A stretch of DNA of 64,000 nucleotides, from positions 228,136,915 through 228,200,914 of the forward strand of contig NC_081410.1 in assembly GCF_030272615.1 (NCBI RefSeq), in the 5' to 3' direction. The translations under genes were made by a program, and so were the position numbers. Source of the DNA: Cryptomeria japonica (taxonomy: Eukaryota; Streptophyta; Pinopsida; Cupressales; Cupressaceae). The notes beneath the pieces were generated by a model. It was given only the letters and a program-made list of their open reading frames with translations. It was not told the origin of the DNA and searched no databases. Positions within the stretch are counted from its first letter, which is position 1, and every line of letters starts with the position of its first letter. Of this stretch, positions 56,667 through 64,000 are shown piece after piece.

Positions 56667-58122
56667 GTAGACACATAAATTTGTCCACGAATTAAAAAAT
56701 ATTTATTATTTGTTTAATACAGAATAGCATTTTTCTATTAATTAATTTCACATTTAATTAATTTATTTTAACCTATTCTTCTAATCTAATCAAATAAATT
56801 TCATAAATTTATTTAATGACTAACTGATGTTGTGACAAATGGCTACAAGAGTAAAAAAGCAAGCTCAATGTTAGTATGTTAGTTCAAACATGAAACCAAG
56901 AACAAAGAACTAAAAACCATTTCAAAACATATACAAAGGAGATTTAAAAGCAAAAAAAAGAAAATATAAACAAAGAAAGAAAGAAAGATTAGTTCTTCCT
57001 AAGATGCCTCCATGATGCTTTAATGGTTGTTCCTCCCTTGTTTCTCTCCTCTCCAAGTCCCAAATGAATGAAGCTCTCAGCTTTTAGCACAAGCCATGGA
57101 TGTCATATAGAGATTCAAAATTGTTTGAAAATGCTTAAACAAGATGCTATGCAAATGCAAATGATGATACTATGAGAAATCTCTAAATGTCTATCCTAAT
57201 ATCAATATAGTAACAATGCTCTAATGCTTCCTCCTTTGTGTGAAGGTGAGGGCTCCTTTAATAGAGAAAAATATTGATTGAATGGCTAAGATTGAATAAG
57301 CTTGTGAAGGGCTAGGATTGATGGGTTTGTGATCCATGTGATGGTTTTCAATCCAATCCCATGATGACAAGTGTCAACATGTAATGGCTTGAGAGGAGAG
57401 GAAGGAATCATTAAATGCCTGAGGGGACATGAGGGTAACCTCATGTGGTTGAGGTTATTGGATAAATATTTTATTTAAGGGTAAGATTATTATCCAATGT
57501 GTAAAATCTTGTGCAAAGTTTACCCATGGTTAAGCCTTGACCAAAGAGTCAAGACCCATGTGGGTTGGAGTGTTGGAGAAGGGAAACATTTATGGCTCTG
57601 TAAGAGTCTTAAATAGACGAGATAATGGGTTGAGGGTTAATCTTGGATTAGTATTGTGCAAATGTTTAGAAGAGGGATTAGGCTAAATTGGAAGGGGTTA
57701 GAAGAATCTAGAAGGGGTTTAGAGAAATCTAGAAGAATCTAGAAAGAGGTGGGTGTCGGTAAATAGGTTTTTATTAAAAATAAAAATCTATTTAAATATG
57801 CAACTTGCATTTGTAGGAGAATGCAAGTGGATGAATTATTTTTAAATAAACATTGATTTATTTAAAAAGGGGATTTGATTTTTAAATAAATATTAAATTT
57901 ATTTAAATAGGAAGAAGGGGGATGAATTAAATAAATTAGATTTATTTAATAATATGGACTATAGATAGTAATTAAATAAATCGATTAAATTTATTTAACT
58001 TAGAATACAAGAATAGGCTAAGGTGAATTAATTAAATGTTAATTTAATTAATAGAAGAATATTTAGTCATTAAATAAATATTTAATATTTATTTAATTAA
58101 TAGACAAATTTATGTGTCTACA
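56667..58122 (-). repeat. B-prime LTR, minus strand, with long inverted ends
   Basis: In minus sense it starts TGTAGACACATAAATTTGTC and is related to element B's LTR in order and content: AT-rich start, CTTCTAGATTCTTCTAA, GGCATTTAATGATTCC, GTTGACACTTGTCA, and a TATA-like CTATTAAAG at about 57260. Its far end reads GACAAATTTATGTGTCTACG, the reverse complement of its own start, and about 140 bp before that are also an inverted copy of the LTR beginning. It is joined directly to family A gag (56666), so B-prime was inserted in that gag. Confidence 0.75.
56971..56990. repeat. Short (AAAG)n run
   Basis: About four to five AAAG/AAAGA units inside the B-prime LTR. Minor. Confidence 0.8.
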
Positions 58123-58137
58123 TTTACCCCTCTTTGA
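58123..58137 (-). other. Polypurine tract of B-prime
   Basis: Minus-strand CTCAAAGAGGGGTAA immediately before the LTR start. It marks the LTR at 56667-58122 as the 3' LTR of a minus-strand element whose internal part lies to the right. Confidence 0.7.
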
Positions 58138-58690
58138 GATGGTGTGGTTTATCGCACTGTTTCAAAGAACAACAAATAGGCATGAGAAAAATGTCCCAGG
58201 GATGTTAGTTTTGTGGGTTGGTATGCCCCCTCAAGAGATGGTTTGAAAAATTTCAAAAAATCGGGCGATCTTTCGAAAAAGAGAAAAAAATTAGGGGATG
58301 ATAGAGGAAATAAAGTTGGAATAAATGGTGAAGGAATGAAGGAAAATGGGGTTAAAACGGAGAAATGGCAAGCCTTAGAAGTTCCTGGGGTCCACAGTGA
58401 TCAATGAGGCGAAGCAGGGGGAGGTTTCAGTAGGGTATAATTAGGCTAAAAGGGGTAAAATGGTCCTCATTTGTACCCTCTCCGACAGCGATCCAGAGCT
58501 CCTGATAGTGACATTTGCAGTAGATTGGTTGAGCAAAAATGGTGTTCCCACTTACAGATCATCAATTCGAGCAGATCCGGAGGTACCAACGGCTAGCCGA
58601 CTACAGACCCCCGATATGTCCAATTCTAACTTTTTCCTTTAGAGCTCATTTATTGCACTTAATAGCTAGGGGAAAAAATTGGATGACAAA
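58138..58690. other. B-prime internal 3' spacer
   Basis: It corresponds to 29035-29616 of element B. It includes the conserved block TTCGAGC...CGGAGGTACC at 58566-58587 and a weak TATA-like GGGTATAATTAGG near 58434 on the plus strand. Short plus-strand ORFs (58213-58407, 58460-58642) carry no recognised motif. Confidence 0.5.
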
Positions 58691-59032
58691 GGCGCTAAAA
58701 CGCAATTTTAGCGCTTTTATCTCTTTTGTCGCCCAAAATAGTGCTTTCCTGCTGTAATGGCACTTTTGTATAGTTGTTGTAGCACTTTTTTAAATGTAGC
58801 GCTAGTGTTAGGGAGTTTTAGTGCTAATGTTTTCACTGTTGTGGTGCTATTGTCATGTGTCATAGAAATGTGATTGTTGTAGCGCTATCATTGCGCACTG
58901 TAGCGCATATGTGCCAATGTAGCACTTTTGTAGGGCTAAAGTAGCGCTATTGGATTGTTTAGTGATGTTGTGTGATTAGAATAGCTCTCCTGATTTTTCT
59001 TAGCGCTTTTCTCAAATTTTTAGCGCTTTTCG
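58691..59032 (+). repeat. TAGCGC motif array S4 (B-prime)
   Basis: About 15 copies of a related motif, consensus TAGCGCTTTT or GTAGCGCTA, with CpG-decayed forms TAGCACTTTT, TAGTGCTAAT and TGGCACTTTT. Spacing is 15-30 bp. It lies upstream of, and in the same sense as, the PMD fragment that follows, matching array S3 in element B. The motif core TAGCGC is shared, while the bases after it differ (T-rich instead of AT). Confidence 0.8.
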
Positions 59033-59337
59033 GTCTGAGTATAGGACAGTCAGTGTTGATGCCCCAATTTCATGGTCAAGTTGATAGTTGATGTCAATGT
59101 TGCCAGTGTATGCATGTTTGTGACTTGTGTGAGACTCAGTGTACCCGTTGACACTAGGAAATATGATGTCATGCTTGTTGGTAGTCTAGGTGTTTATGAG
59201 TCAAGTTACCTGATGAGACGTAGATACTTGAAAAAGCATCCAACAAAGCCTAGGTAATAGTCATATTTTTGCATAATAAAGAGATTGACATTTTTGTTCG
59301 ATTGTGTGAGTAGGAGGATGACCTAGGAGTGTTGTAG
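59033..59337 (+). other. B-prime PMD leader, after the array
   Basis: Non-coding spacer between the array and the PMD fragment. One minor open stretch with no motif. Confidence 0.35.
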
Positions 59338-59736
59338 ATGCAAGAGAGGCATCCAGCCACATAGTGTTTGCATGATCAGTTGAAAGATCTCGAGATTGAC
59401 TTCATATGTGTTGTAGGACTATTTGATATGATGCACCTACCCGTGATTCATACGAATCACAAATTACTGACTGTGTTGGCCGAGTGGTGGCACAACGAGA
59501 CATGCTAGTTCCACTTGGTGATGGGAGAGATGTCTCTTACACTGGAGGATGTATGGAGGATATTGCACATTTCGATCACTGGGGAGCTAGTCACCTATGA
59601 CAGGGTGATGGGTGAGGCAGCACTACGGTAAGTGTTTCCCTATCCGGAGTTAGAGGTGTATGACGGATCTATCCCTTGGGAGGATATAGTAGATTTATAT
59701 GAGCCACTACTAGTGGTATTGTTAGGCATCATTGGA
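59338..59736 (+). pseudogene. B-prime plant mobile domain fragment
   Basis: ATG at 59338 (MQERHPAT), TAG soon after, then HDQLKDLEIDFICVVGLFD, LLTVLAEWWHNETC, MGEMSLTLEDVWRILHISIT, IPWEDIVDLYEPLLV and LGIIGG. These align block by block with element B's antisense ORF (ALAERWHSDTN; REMTVTPEDCYRIL; IPWQEFLDLD; ARFIGG). Two more stops are in frame (TAG after HNETC, TAA after GEAALR) and no frameshift. It is cut at about 59736 by copia sequence. PMD acts in nuclear gene silencing in its known host relatives; a role in the element is unknown. Confidence 0.75.
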
Positions 59737-60050
59737 GGGCTTCTATGCTAAGTTATTTTAAAATCTTTGGAAGTAGATGTTATGTTCACAAGGATGACAG
59801 AAATGGAAAGTTTGATCAGAAAAGTGAGGAAGGAACATTTCTTGGTTATTCTTCTAGAAGTAAAGCATTTAAATGTCTGATCAAATCATCTAACAAAATA
59901 GTAGAAAGTGAAAATGTGAAAATTGATGAATTTGCAAAAAGAAATGATGAAGGAAATTCCAAAGAACTAGAAAATTATGAAGAATTTGTTTATGTTCAAC
60001 CGAGAAGTCCTACCGAGAAAGTTGCTGAAGAAAATGAAGATAATGTCTAG
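59737..60050 (+). pseudogene. pol: Copia-2 integrase C-terminus and linker
   Basis: It begins abruptly inside the integrase end with SYFKIFGSRCYVHKDDRNGK and EEGTFLGYSSRSKAFKC, followed by an acidic linker to TAG 60048. LTR, gag, protease and integrase core are missing. The junction with the PMD fragment has no LTR or target duplication, so it is a deletion or illegitimate join, not an insertion end. Confidence 0.85.
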
Positions 60051-61734
60051 TTACCGAGTAATGAAGAAGATCATACAGAGCCTACCAAGCCTATATTAGC
60101 CAAATATGTCAGAAGACATCATGCATCAAGTCAGATTATAGGAGATAAGGATGATCTAGTGATGACAAGGAACAAACTGAGACAGAACACATGTTTGATA
60201 TCTAAATTTGAACCGAGAATAGTAAAAGAGGCATTTAATAGTGAAGATTGGGTAAATGCTATGACAGAAGAGATTGATCAAATCAAGAAGAATGATAAAT
60301 GGACACTGATCCCAAGACCAAAGGACAAAAATGTAATCGGTACAAAGTGGATTTTCATAAACAAGCTAAATGAAAAAGGTGAGGTCATTCGGAACAAAGC
60401 AAGACTAGTTTGCAAAGGTTATGCTCAAGAAGAAGGAATAGATTATGGTGAGACTTTTGCACCTATGGCTAGACTTGAGGGAGTAAGAACATTGTTGGCA
60501 TATGTTGCTTTCAAAAATGTCAAGGTATATCAGATGGATGTTAAATCTGCATTTTTGAATGGTATACTAGAAGAAGAAGTTTATATTGAACAGCCTGAAG
60601 GATTTGTTGAAGACAAGAGTAAAGATCAGGTATGTAGATTGAACAAAGAATTATATGGTCTGAAACAAGCACCTAGAGCATGGTATGAAAGACTACACTC
60701 TTATTTGTTCAAGATTGGTTTTATAAGGGCAAGTGAAAACAACAATATGTACATGAAGAATGATGAGGACAATGGAATATTGATCTCAGCCATATTTGTT
60801 GACGATATTATTTTTTGTGGTAATGACTCCTTATGCAAGAACTTTGGAAATGAAATGTGCAAAGAATTTGAGATGTCATTAATCGGCGAGATAAAGTATT
60901 TTATAGGTTTACAGATACTGCAAATGAAAGATAAGATTTTCATTACTCAATCTAAGTACATAAAGGAAATCTTGAAGAAATTTGGAATGGAGGATTCCAA
61001 ACCTGTAAGTACTCCTATGACTACCAACTGTAAACTATCAAAGAATGATGAATCTGCATCTATTGATGAGACACTCTACCGATCTATGATTGGAAAGTTA
61101 CAATATGTTGTGCATAGTAGACCGGATATAGCACATGCAGTACATATTGTTGCAAGAGTTTTTGCAGATCCCAAGGAAACCCATATGACAGCAATCAAGA
61201 GAATTTTTAGATACCTGAGAGGCATTGAAGATTATGGCTTAGTATATGAAAAGAGAAATGATTTTGATTTAAAAGTTTATACTGATGTTGATTGGGCAGG
61301 TAACATTGATGACAGGAAAAGCACAAGTGGTGGAGCTTTCTTTCTAGGTGATAGACTAGTAAGTTGGCTTAGCAAGAAACAAGGATGCATTTCACAGTCA
61401 ACAACTGAAGCTGAATATGTCGCTGCAGCATTGAATTGTACCAATATAGCATGGATCAAGCAACTGTTGGAAGGTATAAATGAGAAAGCTACTGAGCCAG
61501 TAACTATATTCTGTGATAATACGAGTGCCATTAACATTTCAAAAAATCCGGTAATGCACTCTAAGACAAAGCATATCTCTATAAAGTATCATTATCTCAG
61601 AGAAGAAAGTTGTGCTGGAATATATCAGTTCAAAGGAGCAAATAGAAGACATCTTCACAAAGCCACTGCCAAGGGAGACTTTTGATTATCTCATAAGAAA
61701 GTTAGGGGTCCTAGCCCTATCTTCTACTCACTAA
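60051..61734 (+). pseudogene. pol: Copia-2 reverse transcriptase and RNase H, nearly open
   Basis: In frame with 59737-60050 across one stop (TAG 60048). Over 500 open codons: EEIDQIKKNDKWTLIPRP, NVIGTKWIFINKLNEKGE, NKARLVCKGYAQEEGIDYG, YQMDVKSAFLNGILEEEVYI, LYGLKQAPRAWYERL, catalytic FVDDIIFCGND, YFIGLQILQMKD, then RNase H: DVDWAGNIDDRKSTSGG, TTEAEYVAAALNCTNIAW, FCDNTSAINISKNP, KYHYLRE. One inserted base near 61603 shifts the frame; the original end (IEDIFTKPLPRETFDYLI) continues in the next frame to TAA 61732. One stop and one indel make this the best kept pol in the window. RT and RNase H catalytic residues look intact. Confidence 0.88.
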
Positions 61735-62241
61735 CAGAGTTCGGTGAAAGTATCAATTCGATGAATCTACAGAATATTATGTGTGGATTGATGTTGATTT
61801 ACGCACTTTAGAAGATTTTCTAAAGGTGTGCGAGAAATAGTGAATAGAGACAAGTTGCTCTGACCAAGATTGAAATGATACGTGTGTAACACAGCAAAAG
61901 CAAGCACTTCACAGTAGAAGAGTTTGTGATTTAGTTCTTTTACTTTTTGGCATTATTGTCAAAGGGGGAGAAGACTAAATGGTAAAGCCCTAAATGAAGA
62001 CAATAACAGAAGACTAATGACAAGGGGAGAAGATTACTGCAAAAGGGAGAAGACTAAATGCAAGACAACAACTCTGAAGACTAATGAAAGAGGGAGAAAG
62101 CCTAGAAGACTTCAGACAATTTTTAACAGCTCAAGGATAACAAGAGAAGTATAACAACAATCTGAATCCGAATCAATTTGAATATCTTGTTGGTATTACC
62201 ATTTAATTGTTGGTTTTGCCATCAATGCCAAAGGGGGAGAT
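61735..62241 (+). other. Copia-2 3' untranslated region and polypurine tracts
   Basis: Non-coding. TCAAAGGGGGAGAAG at about 61970 and AAAGGGGGAGAT directly before the LTR at 62230-62241. Several GGGAGAAG...CTAAATG words repeat between 61970 and 62060. Confidence 0.7.
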
Positions 62242-63654
62242 TGTTGGCATTTCATAAGGATATTGAGAAGGTTGTTGGAGATTATTGATATAACTGAAAA
62301 AGGATGATAACTATCTTTATAATATTATTTTCTCATTGATGTCAAGAAATTGATTTTCTGATTCAGTATGATGTGGCCATATCTTGAGAAGATTGATTTG
62401 AAGAGAATTAAGATGTCGGTAAAAGACACAGAAAGAATGTGATGAATAAGGGGAGAAATAAGTTATTCAATGGGAAACTACTACCAAGTTAGACAATGAT
62501 GAGATCATGATGTTTAGATTGTTTTGATATCCTAAATATGTATACTATGTCACCGAGCAAAGAACCTAGTCGGTAAACCCTAAGGTTATCGATATCGGTT
62601 AATGAAGGCAGAATGTCTACCGAGTAAAGTTTAGTATTTATCAAGTTGCAACTGAGTTATGACAGATCGCATTGGATGGACAAAAGAATTATTTAATGAA
62701 GGATGTTGATGAGCTGGAGATGAATTAATGATTGGTATGCCGCACATGAAGTTTGTTAAGAATCTACGGCAATGGAAAATCAAGAGGAAGATCTACAGCA
62801 CAGATTGAACCATAATAACCTAGCACAAGTTCCTAGGAAGGAATGCAAGTTCCAAGGCGAGGTAAAATGTTTTTAGATCAAAGGATACATTGAACCTAGT
62901 CAAGATTAATGATCTGATGGCTAAGATTGATCATGGGAAATGTGATCAAGGAGATTCAGCGGTTAGAAATTGTTTATAAATAAGGAATTGTTGATAAACA
63001 ATGCAAGTGGGCGAGTGTAAGCACAGGGATGCTACATAGTGATTACCAAGCATAGAAGCTTGAAGACCTGTTTTGAATAACAGAGTAGGGAGCCCAGCAG
63101 AGGGACAAGATAAGTCCTATGACAAGATTGTTTTGAGCAAATAAGAATTTGCTTTAGCATTTTAGGTGTGAAGTTGCAGATATATTTGTATTACTGTTAT
63201 TTTGTAAGTGAGAAAATCTCTTAACCGAGTGGACCTAATAGTCTTATTTGTAAACCCTCTAGCAAGGTAACATTCTAAATGAGTGTTTGAAATCCTTTGA
63301 CAAGGTCACTTCTAAACAAGTGAAGATCCTAACAGATCTGAGGGAAATCCCTTAACCGGGTCACATCTAGCAATGTGTTTGTAATCTTTAACAGGATTTG
63401 CTTTTAACCGAGCATACTCTAGAAGAGTATATTTATTAGTGGGTCTAAAATCCCATAGTGGTTTTTCCCTATTTGGGTTTCCATGTTAAATTTGATGTTA
63501 TATGTGTTATGATGATTATGTGTTTATGAGTTAGCATGTTTAGCAATTTTTGGTTATATTGCTGAAGTTTAAGTTACCAGGTTGAATCTGTTAATTTTAT
63601 GGAAGATTAAGTTTGTATGATTCACCACCCCCCCCCCCTCTCATCTAGTTAGCT
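62242..63654 (+). repeat. Copia-2 LTR
   Basis: It starts TGTTGGCATTTCATAAGG, about 1413 bp. The family is related to but distinct from Copia-1. The 3' third (63200-63440) again has repeated words CTCTTAACCGAGTGG, CTCTAGCAAGG, CCCTTAACCGGGT, CTTTAACAGG. After a C-rich tract (63625-63640) the end is ambiguous. TTGGCATCAGAACTT at 63656 looks like a primer binding site, in which case this LTR also served as a 5' LTR. Alternatively the LTR ends at TATTGGCA (63661) and flanking DNA follows. Confidence 0.7.
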
Positions 63655-64000
63655 ATTGGCATCAGAACTTAACACTTTTATGTTTACAAGTTGTTGATTT
63701 TTTGTACTTAAGGAGTTATATACATTAGGGGGAGAGATATTTATGTGAAAAATAAAGCTTAACAAAGATATCAGTCTAAGGGGGAGATTATTGGCACAAG
63801 GAGGAGGAACAAAATTTCAGATTGGTTGTATCCCATTGGAGGATTTTGTTTCAGGTCTATGGATGGTTAATTGGTACAAAGATATTTGGTTTAGAACCTC
63901 ATTGTCATATCATCTTGGAGAGATTGTTGGTTGTCTTCCATTGGGGGAGACTTGTTTGGCATTTCTTGGCACTTGGATTTTTTTCACATCTATTGTTGTC
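63655..64000 (+). other. Downstream of Copia-2 LTR; further LTR-start-like signals
   Basis: No gag start is seen within 340 bp. AAGGGGGAGATTATTGGCAC (63779) and TTGGGGGAGACTTGTTTGGC (63941) each look like a polypurine tract followed by an LTR beginning, as at 62231. The window ends before this can be resolved. Confidence 0.35.

Noticed and set aside
56667-58122. DNA transposon with terminal inverted repeats
   Set aside because: Its interior matches the order of element B's LTR, it has a polypurine tract next to it and PMD/array sequence beyond. The inverted end is better seen as a rearranged LTR.
1-64000. tRNA, rRNA, telomere or centromere satellite sequence
   Set aside because: No cloverleaf-like or rRNA sequence recognised by eye, no TTTAGGG runs, and no long satellite array. 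Short tRNA relics could be missed without a scan.

Overview
This is a repeat-dominated stretch of a seed-plant nuclear genome. It is AT-rich and consists mostly of LTR retrotransposons nested in one another, with a degraded LINE. I found no intact host gene, rRNA, tRNA or CRISPR array. The repeat-on-repeat layout, long LTRs (1.1-1.5 kb), an 18 kb Ty3/gypsy element of the Tat type and old decayed copies fit a large plant genome. A gymnosperm/conifer is my guess, not something the sequence proves.

Layout. 1-8340: old non-coding repeats, with a minus-strand gag remnant (1795-2766) and an AT-rich decayed leader (3100-4130). 8349-9543: a minus-strand LTR of 'family A'. 10648-35689: a family A element bounded by a 5-bp direct repeat ATTAT. 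It codes for Gag and a protease-like domain but no reverse transcriptase. 13075-31132: an ~18 kb Tat-like Ty3/gypsy element ('element B') inserted inside the gag of that family A copy. B carries a long leader, one gag-pol reading frame (gag, protease, RT, RNase H, a second RNase H, integrase), and a reverse-oriented extra ORF with a plant mobile domain (PMD). 36970-39430: LINE-like remnants. 40285-43000: the 3' end of another family A copy, minus strand. 44513-54342: an unidentified broken minus-strand ORF, split by a family A LTR fragment and by a complete Ty1/copia element (46577-53912, TSD GTGGA). 55856-59736: another family A gag-pro fragment (minus) interrupted by a minus-strand relative of B ('B-prime': LTR, motif array, PMD fragment). 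59737-63654: a 5'-truncated copia element with a nearly open RT/RNase H region and one LTR.

How the parts fit. Element B looks two-sided. A sense transcript from the 5' LTR would make Gag-Pol. An antisense transcript from a TATA box near 29263 would make the PMD protein. Both predicted 5' leaders contain dense arrays of a short motif, TAGCGCAT, each in its own transcript's sense. B-prime keeps the same arrangement of LTR, TATA-poor spacer, array and PMD. B's coding regions have 23 premature stops, by my hand translation, but no frameshift, while its LTRs differ by only about 1%. That suggests it was already defective when it last moved, or was damaged almost only by C-to-T change.

All domain calls are from motif reading by eye. 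Boundaries without LTR ends or target duplications are approximate.
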